In this document: positions 18,375-27,900 of the stretch, piece after piece
Numbering within the stretch: position 1 is the first letter of the stretch
Layout of the letters: each line of letters begins with the position of its first letter
Source: Planctomycetales bacterium 10988
Lineage (GTDB): Bacteria > Planctomycetota > Planctomycetia > Pirellulales > Pb10988
Direction: 5' to 3'
Assembly: GCA_009664345.1 (NCBI GenBank)
Contig: CP043547.1
Location: 5,050,709-5,114,708, forward strand
Length of the DNA stretch: 64,000 nucleotides
Notes under the pieces: generated by a model
What the model saw: the letters and a program-made list of their open reading frames with translations, nothing else
What the model was told of the DNA's origin: nothing
Database searches by the model: none
Position numbers and translations under genes: made by a program

Positions 18375-18414
18375 CTCTCAATACTATCCTTTCTTCGGGG
18401 CAAGAATCGAACTC
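18375..18414 (+). repeat. Conserved 40-base leader of the ELWxxDGT genes
   Basis: A 40-base untranslated leader starting CTCTCAATACTATCC is identical here, at 24907-24946 and at 29647-29686; the identity continues into the coding region. It lacks a standard Shine-Dalgarno (only GGGGC about 14 bases before the ATG). It may be retained by recent duplication or be functional. Confidence 0.75.
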
Positions 18415-21400
18415 ATGGCATGGCTCTCCTTCTTTTCACACCGTAACGAACGTCACCGACAAGCACTTCTCAAGCAACAAAAAGAGACCCCGCTTCAGCT
18501 CGAATCACTGGAAAGCCGTCATTTATTGGACTCAACTCCATTCTTAATTGACCTGAACCCAATAGCTGAGTTTGATATAAACCTTACCCTATTTACGGGC
18601 GAAAATAACACGGCTTTCTTTAGATTCAATGATGGTTCGACGGGTGCTGAACTTTGGAGAAGTGATGGAACCGAGTTAGGGACCCAACTCGTCAAAGATC
18701 TTTTCCCAGGCCCTCTAAGTTCTGGTCCTTCGAATTTAACACATGTGAATGGGACTCAGTTCTTCTCAGCCTCCGACGGCTCGACGGGCTCTGAGCTTTG
18801 GATGACTGATGGAACTTCTATAGGTACTGCCCTTGTGAAAGATATTCATCCGAATATGTACACCGGTTATTTTTCTGATATTCCCCGAGGTTCTCGTCCA
18901 GAACAGCTTACGAATGTAAACGGAACCCTTTTTTTTACTGCAAATAATGGTACTTCAGGTACGGAACTCTGGATGAGCGATGGAACCGAGGCCGGTACCC
19001 AACTCGTGAGGGATATTAAATCAGGTAGCGATAGCTCCGGCCCCGACAACTTAACGAATGTAAACGGAACCCTTTGTTTTACCGCAAATGATGGTTCCTC
19101 AGGTACGGAAGTCTGGATGAGCGATGGAACCGAGGCCGGTACCCAACTCGTGAGAGATATTAAATCAGGTAGCGATAGCTCCGGCCCCGACAACTTAACG
19201 AATGTAAACGGAACCCTTTATTTTACCGCAAATGATGGTTCCTCAGGTACGGAAGTCTGGATGAGCGATGGAACCGAGGCCGGTACCCAACTCGTGAGAG
19301 ATATTAAATCAGGTAGCGATAGCTCCGGCCCCGACAACTTAACGAATGTAAACGGAACCCTTTATTTTACCGCAAATGATGGTTCCTCAGGTACGGAAGT
19401 CTGGATGAGCGATGGAACCGAGGCCGGTACCCAACTCGTGAGAGATAATAAATCAGGTAGCGATAGCTCCGGCCCCGACAACTTAACGAATGTAAACGGA
19501 ACCCTTTATTTTACCGCAAATGATGGTTCCTCAGGTACGGAAGTCTGGATGAGCGATGGAACGGAGGTCGGTACTCAAATCGTGAGGGATATCCATCAAG
19601 GTGGTATCAGTTCTTTCCCCAGTTATCTAACAAATGTGGATGGAATCCTCTTCTTCCGGGCAATTGATGGCGTGGCGGGTCCTGAAATCTGGATGAGCGA
19701 CGGAACGGAGGTCGGTACCCGATTAGTCAAAGATATTAGGAAAGGCGCTCTAGGCTCCGCCGCCATATTTCTAACGAATGTAAACGGGACCCTTTTCTTC
19801 CGGGCAAATAATGGAATCACTGGTTATGAGCTCTGGAAAAGCGATGGTACCGAGACCGGTACCCAACTCGTCAAGGACCTTCAGCCAAGAACAAAGAATT
19901 CTGGTTCTGAAGAGTTTACCGATGTTAATGGCACGATGTATTTTAGTGCTAGCGATGGAATAAGTGGTAAGGAGCTCTGGAAGAGCAATGGGACCAAAGC
20001 CGGTACCCAGCTAATCAAGGATATTAATATCGATGGAAGTTCTTCTCCCCGCTTTCTAACGAATGTGAATGGGACCTTGTTTTTCGTGGCTGTGGATGGA
20101 AGCATGGGCAGAGAACTCTGGATGAGCGACGGAACGGAGGCCGGTACCCAACTCGTCAAGGACATTCGAGCAGGTAAAGATAGCTCCTTTCCTAGATTTT
20201 TGATCAATGTGAACGGAACCCTCTTCTTCGAGGCTAATAATGGCTCGACAGGGCCTGAACTCTGGATAAGTGATGGGACGGAGGCCGGTACCCAACTCGT
20301 CAAGGACATTCGAGCAGGTAGAGATAGCTCCTCTCCTATTTTTTTTACCAATGTGAACGGAACACTCTTTTTTACCGCAAATGAGGGCGGCTATGGAGCT
20401 GAACTCTGGATGAGCGATGGAACAAGCGAAGGGACTCAACTCGTCAAGGATCTTCTACCAGGCCCTCATGGCTCCGCACCAACCTCACTGATCAATGTGA
20501 ATGGGACCCTCTTCTTCGAAGGTCGTGATAGGTTTACGGTCAACGAGCTTTGGAAGAGCGATGGTACCGAGACCGGTACCCAGCTCGTCAAGGATATTCG
20601 ACCAGGTGAAGGTCAATCTACTCCCCAAGCTCGTGCTGTAGTCAATGGGACCCTCTTTTTTACTGCAAATGATGGATCAACAGGCACGGAATTTTGGAAG
20701 AGTGATGGAACAAGCGAGGGGACGCAACTCATCAAAGATATCCAGGTAGGTATTGGTAGTTCTTTTTCATTTACTACTAACAACTCGTCTTCCAATGTGA
20801 ATGGGACTTTCTTTTTTACCGCAAATGATGGTATCACAGGCACGGAAGTCTGGATGAGCGATGGAACAAGCGGAGGGACCCATCTCGTCAAGGATATTAA
20901 ACCAGGTAGTGATAGTTCCGGTTCCGGGAGGTTTACCAATGTGAATGGGACTCTCTTTTTTACTGCAAATGATGGTTCATTAGGCACGGAACTCTGGATG
21001 AGCGATGGAACAAGCGAAGGGACTCAACTTGTTAAAGATATCCAAGTAGGGAGCAATGGTTCCACTCCTTCTTTTCTTACTAATGTAGATGGAACTCTGT
21101 TCTTCACAGCAAATGATGGCGTCCATGGGTCTGAATTTTGGGTACTCGAATTCGATCCCCCAACGCTTAATATTACTCCCACCAATGTTTTAACGAATGA
21201 CAATGCAATCTCTTTCACCTTTAATTTCTCAGAAGCGATCTTCGAATTTGTTGAAGGTGACATTGAAATCATCGGGGGAATGGGTAGCAACTTCACGATG
21301 GTCGATAGCAACACCTATACTATCGACGTGACTCCATTCTCCGATGGAGCTATTACCGTGAGTGTCGCAGATGAGTTGGCTGAGGATGCATCTACCAATC

Positions 21401-24400
21401 TGCTGATAGGAGATAGTGCAACGATCGAATACGATGGAACTCCTCCCAGCTTGGAAATCTCCCCTGATAGTAGAGCCACAAATGAAGAGGTTCTTCTCTT
21501 TACCTTTGAATTTTCCGAGGATGTCACGGGCTTCGCTACCGATGATGTTGTCGTGGCCAATGGGGCTAAGGGCCTCTTCAGTATGACGGATGGCAATACT
21601 TATACCCTGACAGTGATGCCGTCCAGCGAAGGAGATTTGACCGTCAGTGTTGCTTTTGCAGTTGCCCAAGATGCCGCTGGTAATACCAGCATAGGAGATT
21701 CGGCAACAATCACCCATGATACGACGCCTCCGACGTTGGAAATTACGCCGGATGGCATCGTGACCAATCAGGGATCAACGATCTTCACCTTTCAATTTTC
21801 CGAAGAGGTCACGGGGTTCACGATCGGGGATATTTCCGTCACCAATGGTTTTAAAGGAGATTTCACGGCAGTTGATGGGGATACTTACGAACTGGAAGTC
21901 TTTTCTCCCTGCTCCAGTGGCGATCTGATCGTCACGGTTGCGGATGACGCCGCTTTCGATGGGGCCAGCAATGGCAATCTCGGTGATTCCGCCAAGATTA
22001 CCTATGATAACATCGCCCCGACCTTGGAAATCACGCCGGATGGAACCTCGACGAATGCGAGTTCGACGATCTTTACTTTCCAATTTTCTGAAGCGGTCAC
22101 CGGCTTCACGATCGACGATTTGGTCCTGATGAGCATTGGTCCGAACATAAGCTCTGGTACCTTTACCGCCGTTGATGAAGATACTTATACGTTGGAAGTC
22201 TTTCACTCTAATGGGAACGGCGATGTGATTGTCTCGGTGGGCGATGATGCCGCCTTCGACGAGGCAACCAACGGCAATACCGGTGATTCGGCGACGGTTA
22301 CCTATGACACGATCGGGCCGACCTTGGAAATCACGCCCGATGGGACGATTACCAACCAGGGATCAACGATCTTCACCTTTCAGTTTTCCGAAGGAGTCAC
22401 CGACTTTACGGCCGATGATATGACCTTTGGTGGGGATGTCAATACCAATGGTTTTGTCAGCAAAGGAACCTTCACCGCGGTTGATGAAGATACCTACACC
22501 CTGGAAGTTTTCTACTCCAATGCTAATGGCGAACTAATCGTCACGGTTGCGGATGACGCCGCTTTCGATGAAGCCACCAACGGCAATACCGGCGATTCGG
22601 CCACCATTGAATACGATAGTGTCGCCCCGACGGTTGGGGTCTCGCCGGATAATCAATTGACCAACGTGGCCACGACGGTCTTCACTTTCCAGTTCTCCGA
22701 AGAGGTCTTTGACTTCACCGCCGATGATGTCATGGTAACCAATGGAACGAAGGGCACCTTCACGGCCGTCGATGGCGATACCTATACGCTCGAAGTCACC
22801 GCGATGGCCGATGGCGATGTGATTGTCAACGCTTTGGCCGATGGGGCGATGGACACCGCCGGCAATGGCAATCAGATCGAAAGTGCCACGGTCACCTATG
22901 ACGGCACCGCTCCGACGTTGATCATTACTCCTGATAGCGGCATCACCAACGACGATCCCATCACCTTTACCTTTGAGTTCTCCGAAGAAATCTTTGAGTT
23001 TGTCGAAGGCGATATCGAGATCACCGGCGGAACAGGTGGGAACTTCACCATGGTCGATGGCGATACCTATACCATCGACGTCACGCCGGATGCCGATGGC
23101 GAGATCACCGTCACTGTGGCCGATGAAGGTGCCGAGGATGAAGCCGGGAATTTACTCGTCGGGGATCTGGCTACCATCGAGTACGATGGTACCGCTCCGA
23201 CCTTGGAAATCACGCCTGATAGTGGGGAAAGTAATGACGATCCGATCCTTTTTACGTTCCTCTTTTCCGAAGATGTCACTGGCTTCGATGCTAATGACAT
23301 CATGGTAATGGGTGGAACGGCGGGAACCTTTACGACGATAGATGGGAGTACCTGCACCCTCGAAGTCACGCCAGACGAAGAAGATGGTGATGTGACGGTG
23401 ACGGTCGCCGATGGCGTTGCTCAAGACGCGGCCATGAATGATAACGTCGGCGATTCCGCAACGGTTACTTTCAATGCAACTGAGCCGACTCCCCTGATTG
23501 TCACCGGGACCGATGCCGGAGGACCTGCTACGGTCCGAGTTTTTGATTCTTCAGGCAATGAACTTTTGAGTTTTATGCCGTATGGTGCCTTTACCGGCGG
23601 GGTTCGTGTCGCCACAGGGGATATCAACGGCGATGGGATTCTCGATATCATCACGGCTGCCGGACCAGGCGGCGGGCCGCATGTGCAAGTCTTCGATAGC
23701 CGGACCGGCGAACATATTACAGGCGGACTGAATAATATTTATGCCTATGCCCCCAATGTCACTACCGGGGTCTTTGTCGCTTCAGGGGATGTCAACGGCG
23801 ATGGCTTTGACGATATCATCACGGCTCCCGATGCCGGTGGAGGTCCGCACCTCAAGGTTTATAACGGGCTGACTGGTGACGTGATTACTGAGTTTTATGC
23901 TTATGCCCCCAATGTCACCGTCGGCGTTCGCATCGCCACCGGTGATATCAACGGCGATGGCTTCGCTGAAATCATCACCACTCCCGGACCCGGTGGAGGT
24001 CCCCATGTCCGCGTGATCAACGGCATGACCGGGGAACAGATGCCCGGCCCGGTGACCAACTTTTATGCTTATGCTCCGAACGTGTTAACCGGTCTTTACG
24101 TTGCTTCGGGTGATGTGAATGGTGACGGCTTCGATGACATCATCACTTCCCCCGGTGCCGGTGGCGGTCCTCATGTGCAAGCCTTTAGCTCCGCCGATGG
24201 ATCGACACTTCAGAACTTTTACGCCTATCACCCCAACTTCCTCGGCGGCGTTCGGGTGGGAAGTGCTGACCTCAACCAAGACGGCTTCGCCGACATCATC
24301 ACCGTGCCTGGTTCTTCAGGCGGTCCTCACACCCGAGCTTTCAGCGGCGTCGATCTTTCTGATCTTTCCAACTTCTTCTCCGGACCGCCGACCAACACCG

Positions 24401-24624
24401 ACGGTCTCTTCATCGCGGGAGGAATTAGCTATATTCCGATCGAAGACCCCGCTCCAACCTCGGCACCTTTCACCAGTCCCATGATCGCAGCCAATTCCGA
24501 AACCCCGCAAGATATCACACTCGACGCGCTGGCGAAGAAAAAATCTTGGCAAGACGATGCCGACGAGTTCTTCCAATCCGCCGAAGAGATCGACAAACTC
24601 TTCAGTGGCTTAGGGATTGAGTAG
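18415..24624 (+). CDS. Giant surface protein 1: ELWxxDGT repeats, Ig-like stalk, FG-GAP repeats
   Basis: A 2069-residue modular protein. N-terminus: MAWLSFFSHRNERHRQA then LESLESRHLLD, the planctomycete export-type motif. Residues about 77-907 hold 17 full ELWxxDGT units (TIGR04534; about 48 residues each, NVNGTLFFTANDGSTGTELW type) plus a terminal half unit (EFWVLEF). Residues about 908-1681 are 8 Ig-like domains of the PTLEITPDG...FTFQFSE type. Residues about 1690-2000 hold 5 FG-GAP/VCBS-like units with Ca-binding-type DxNxDG loops (GDINGDGILDIIT). The tail KKKSWQDDADEFFQSAEEID with KLFSGLG ends the protein. No LPXTG or PEP-CTERM is present. Role is likely adhesion or cell surface; ligand unknown. 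Units 4-7 are nearly identical at DNA level. Confidence 0.9.
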   Translation: MAWLSFFSHRNERHRQALLKQQKETPLQLESLESRHLLDSTPFLIDLNPIAEFDINLTLFTGENNTAFFRFNDGSTGAELWRSDGTELGTQLVKDLFPGPLSSGPSNLTHVNGTQFFSASDGSTGSELWMTDGTSIGTALVKDIHPNMYTGYFSDIPRGSRPEQLTNVNGTLFFTANNGTSGTELWMSDGTEAGTQLVRDIKSGSDSSGPDNLTNVNGTLCFTANDGSSGTEVWMSDGTEAGTQLVRDIKSGSDSSGPDNLTNVNGTLYFTANDGSSGTEVWMSDGTEAGTQLVRDIKSGSDSSGPDNLTNVNGTLYFTANDGSSGTEVWMSDGTEAGTQLVRDNKSGSDSSGPDNLTNVNGTLYFTANDGSSGTEVWMSDGTEVGTQIVRDIHQGGISSFPSYLTNVDGILFFRAIDGVAGPEIWMSDGTEVGTRLVKDIRKGALGSAAIFLTNVNGTLFFRANNGITGYELWKSDGTETGTQLVKDLQPRTKNSGSEEFTDVNGTMYFSASDGISGKELWKSNGTKAGTQLIKDINIDGSSSPRFLTNVNGTLFFVAVDGSMGRELWMSDGTEAGTQLVKDIRAGKDSSFPRFLINVNGTLFFEANNGSTGPELWISDGTEAGTQLVKDIRAGRDSSSPIFFTNVNGTLFFTANEGGYGAELWMSDGTSEGTQLVKDLLPGPHGSAPTSLINVNGTLFFEGRDRFTVNELWKSDGTETGTQLVKDIRPGEGQSTPQARAVVNGTLFFTANDGSTGTEFWKSDGTSEGTQLIKDIQVGIGSSFSFTTNNSSSNVNGTFFFTANDGITGTEVWMSDGTSGGTHLVKDIKPGSDSSGSGRFTNVNGTLFFTANDGSLGTELWMSDGTSEGTQLVKDIQVGSNGSTPSFLTNVDGTLFFTANDGVHGSEFWVLEFDPPTLNITPTNVLTNDNAISFTFNFSEAIFEFVEGDIEIIGGMGSNFTMVDSNTYTIDVTPFSDGAITVSVADELAEDASTNLLIGDSATIEYDGTPPSLEISPDSRATNEEVLLFTFEFSEDVTGFATDDVVVANGAKGLFSMTDGNTYTLTVMPSSEGDLTVSVAFAVAQDAAGNTSIGDSATITHDTTPPTLEITPDGIVTNQGSTIFTFQFSEEVTGFTIGDISVTNGFKGDFTAVDGDTYELEVFSPCSSGDLIVTVADDAAFDGASNGNLGDSAKITYDNIAPTLEITPDGTSTNASSTIFTFQFSEAVTGFTIDDLVLMSIGPNISSGTFTAVDEDTYTLEVFHSNGNGDVIVSVGDDAAFDEATNGNTGDSATVTYDTIGPTLEITPDGTITNQGSTIFTFQFSEGVTDFTADDMTFGGDVNTNGFVSKGTFTAVDEDTYTLEVFYSNANGELIVTVADDAAFDEATNGNTGDSATIEYDSVAPTVGVSPDNQLTNVATTVFTFQFSEEVFDFTADDVMVTNGTKGTFTAVDGDTYTLEVTAMADGDVIVNALADGAMDTAGNGNQIESATVTYDGTAPTLIITPDSGITNDDPITFTFEFSEEIFEFVEGDIEITGGTGGNFTMVDGDTYTIDVTPDADGEITVTVADEGAEDEAGNLLVGDLATIEYDGTAPTLEITPDSGESNDDPILFTFLFSEDVTGFDANDIMVMGGTAGTFTTIDGSTCTLEVTPDEEDGDVTVTVADGVAQDAAMNDNVGDSATVTFNATEPTPLIVTGTDAGGPATVRVFDSSGNELLSFMPYGAFTGGVRVATGDINGDGILDIITAAGPGGGPHVQVFDSRTGEHITGGLNNIYAYAPNVTTGVFVASGDVNGDGFDDIITAPDAGGGPHLKVYNGLTGDVITEFYAYAPNVTVGVRIATGDINGDGFAEIITTPGPGGGPHVRVINGMTGEQMPGPVTNFYAYAPNVLTGLYVASGDVNGDGFDDIITSPGAGGGPHVQAFSSADGSTLQNFYAYHPNFLGGVRVGSADLNQDGFADIITVPGSSGGPHTRAFSGVDLSDLSNFFSGPPTNTDGLFIAGGISYIPIEDPAPTSAPFTSPMIAANSETPQDITLDALAKKKSWQDDADEFFQSAEEIDKLFSGLGIE
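18959..19570 (+). repeat. 144-bp tandem repeats within gene 1
   Basis: Nearly identical units spaced exactly 144 bases (48 codons) apart; the landmark GATAGCTCCGG falls at 19030, 19174, 19318 and 19462. They encode successive ELWxxDGT units. One unit has a single change turning RDIKSG into RDNKSG. This is a recent tandem amplification. Confidence 0.88.
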
Positions 24625-24853
24625 AAAAGCTCAAAAGCTGACACTTTCAACAAGATTCGAGCAAGGTCCTTCTCTGATAGGGAGGGGCCTTGCTTTTGAT
24701 TGGCACGTTCCCTTCCTTCTCTAGTTCAGCTCCATGACAGGCAAAGTGGCTCTGAGTCTGGGGTAGTTCAGAAGCCCTAAAGTGTAAGCTATATATCCAC
24801 TTATCCAATCAGTTAAATTTGGATAGAATTTAATACCTTTATAAACATAATGC
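24625..24853. other. Spacer between ELWxxDGT genes 1 and 2
   Basis: No gene. A probable terminator for gene 1 lies at about 24660-24697: AAGGTCCTTCTC, a short loop, then GGAGGGGCCTTGCTTTTGATT, an imperfect G+C stem followed by T-rich sequence. The remainder leads into the promoter at 24854. Confidence 0.5.
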
Positions 24854-24882
24854 TTTACCTGCTAGGCATTTTTGGGTATAGA
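24854..24882 (+). promoter_or_regulatory. Promoter of ELWxxDGT gene 2
   Basis: TTTACC (24854-24859), 17-base spacer, TATAGA (24877-24882), followed 64 bases later by the ATG, as for genes 1 and 3. The spacer sequence differs more than between genes 1 and 3. Confidence 0.7.
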
Positions 24883-24946
24883 AAAGAGGTAATTTAGATA
24901 CCCGCTCTCTCAATACTATCCTTTCTTCGGGGCAAGAATCGAACTC

Positions 24947-27900
24947 ATGGCATGGCTCTCCTTCTTTTCACACCGTAACGAACGTCACCGACAAGCTCGT
25001 CTCCACCAGCAAAAAGAGACACCGCTACAGCTTGAATCACTGGAACAACGTCATCTTTTAACTGCACAACCTTTCCTCATTGACATCAACCAATCTGGGT
25101 TTTCGTCCAGTATCAATGAGGTAACAGAAATCGACGGGTCGCTTTTCTTTGGGGCAAACGATGGCTCGGCGGGTTCTGAGCTTTGGATAAGCGATGGCAC
25201 AAGCGCCGGAACCCAACTCCTTAAGGATATTTATCCTGGCTTGCGAGGTTCCTATCTCAGATATCTTACGAATGTGAATGGGAGCTTGTTTTTTATCGCT
25301 AACGATAGTTCGACCGGCCATGAGCTTTGGATGACTGATAGAACAGAGGTAGGGACTCAACTCGTCAAGGATATCGCCCCCGGCTCTGAAAGTGCTTTTC
25401 CATTTGGGCTAAACCTTAGACCAACCAATTTGAATGGGACCCTGTTTTTTAGTGCGAATGATGGCTTGACAGGTAACGAGCTTTGGAGAAGTGATGGGAC
25501 AGAAGTAGGGACTCAACTTGTTAAGGACCTCCGTTCAGGTGCCAGTGGTTCTTATCCCAAAAATTTAACGAATGTAAATGGAACTTTGTTTTTCCAATCT
25601 GGGGATAGCTCGACGGGTTATGAGCTTTGGAGAAGTGACGGGACCGAGGGCGGCACTCAACTTGTCAAAGATATTCTCCCCGGCTCCAGTCATTCCTATC
25701 CCCAATATTTAACCAATGTGAACGGGACGTTGTTTTTTAGTGCGAATGATGGCTCGACCGGCATCGAGCTTTGGATGAGTGATGGCTCCGAGGCCGGAAC
25801 CCAACTTGTCAAGGATATCTACACAGGATCCAATGGTGCTTCTCCTGAAGAGCTGGAAAATTTGAATGGGACGTTGTTTTTTAGTGCGAATGATGGCTCG
25901 ACCGGCATCGAGCTCTGGATGAGTGATGGGACCGAGGCCAGAACCCAACTTGTCAAGGATATTCTCTCTGGTTCTGGCAACGCTTCTCCCAAGTATTTAA
26001 CTAATTTAAATGGCACCCTCTTCTTCAGTGCCGATAATGGTTCGACCGGCTCTGAGTTTTGGAGGAGTAACGGAACCGAGGCCGGGACACAACTTATTAA
26101 AGATATCCGTCCTGGCTCTGGTGGTTCTTCTATCAAATATCTAACGGACGTAGACGGAACGGTGTTTTTCCGAGCCGGAGATGGCTCGACGGGGTATGAA
26201 CTTTGGAAAAGTAACGGTGCCGGGGCTGGCACGCAACTCGTCAAGAATCTTCGCCATGGCTCTATTAGTTCCTTTCCTAGCCTGCTAACGAATTTGAATG
26301 GAACACTCTTCTTTAGTGCAAATGATGGTTCGACGGGTTTTGAACTTTGGGAGAGTGATGGGACCGATGTCGGAACCCAACTCGTTAGGAACATTCACAC
26401 TGGTACTACAAATTCTAATCCATCTCAATTGACCGATGTGGATGGAATCTTGTTTTTCGTCGCCTATAATTTCTCCACGGGCCGGGAGCTTTGGAGAAGT
26501 AATGGAACCGAGGCCGGAACCCATCTCGTCAGGGATATTTTCACTGGTACTGGTGCTTCTACTCCCGAGGGTTTGACCAATGTGGATGGAACATTGTTTT
26601 TCGTCGCCTATGACTATTTTAACTTAACAGGCAGGGAGCTTTGGAGAAGTGACGGGACCGAGGCCGGAACCCAACTTGTCAAGGATATTCTTCCCGGCTT
26701 TAGCGATTCTTCTCCCTTTGAGCTGACGAATGTGAGCGGAACCTTATTCTTCGGCGCGAATGACGGCTCTGCAGGTAATGAGCTTTGGATGAGTGATGGG
26801 ACCGAGGCCGGCACGCAGCTTGTCAAGGATCTCTTCATCGGTTCCAACCATGCCTATCCCCAATATTTAACGAACTTGAATGGAACACTCTTCTTCCGTG
26901 CCAATGATGGCTCGACAGGTGACGAGCTTTGGATGAGTGATGGGACAGAAGTAGGGACACAACTTGTTAAGGACATCCGTTCAGGTACCAATGGTTCTTA
27001 TCCCAAAAATTTAACGAATGTAAATGGAACTTTGTTTTTCCAATCTGGGGATAGCTCGACGGGTTATGAGCTTTGGAGAAGTGACGGGACCGAGGGCGGC
27101 ACTCAACTTGTCAAAGATATTCTCCCCGGCTCCAGTCATTCCTATCCCCAATATTTAACCAATGTGAACGGGACGTTGTTTTTCCGTGCGAACGATGGCT
27201 CAACACGTAACGAGCTTTGGATGAGTGATGGGACAGAAGCAGGCACCCAACTCGTCAAGAATCTCCGCTTCAGTTCCAGCGATGCTTCCCCCCAGGAGCT
27301 AACGAACTTGAATGGGACCTTATTCTTCAGTGCCAATGGTGACTCGACGGGAGAAGAGCTTTGGATGAGTAACGGAACGGAAGCAGGCACCCAACTCGTC
27401 AAAGATATCCGCCCTGGCTTCAGAGGCTCCAATCCCTATGGATTGAAGAATTTGAATGGAACATTATTCTTCCGTGCCAATGATGGCTCGACAAGTGACG
27501 AGCTTTGGATGAGTGACGGAACGGAAGCAGGCACCCAACTCGTTAAGGACATCCGCCCTGGCTCCAGCAGTTCCGTTCCTCGGCTGTTGACAAACGTAAA
27601 CGGTACGCTTTTCTTTCGTGCCAATGATGGCTTCTATGGGCACGAGCTTTGGGCGCTGGAATTCGATCCTCCTATCTTAGAAATCACGCCCGATGGCGGC
27701 ATCACCAATGACGATCCGATCACCTTCACCTTGGAGTTCTCAGAAGAGATTTTTGAGTTCATCGAAGGCGATATCATGATCACCGGCGGGGTCGGCAGTA
27801 ATTTCACCATGGTCGATGGCGATACTTATACGATCGATGTCACGCCGGATGCCGATGGCGATATCACCGTCAGCGTTGCCGACGATGCCGCCGAGGACGA

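Noticed and set aside
18959-19570. CRISPR-like regular repeats
   Set aside because: The period is 144 bases, units are coding and in frame with an ELWxxDGT domain, and there are no short repeats separated by unique spacers.
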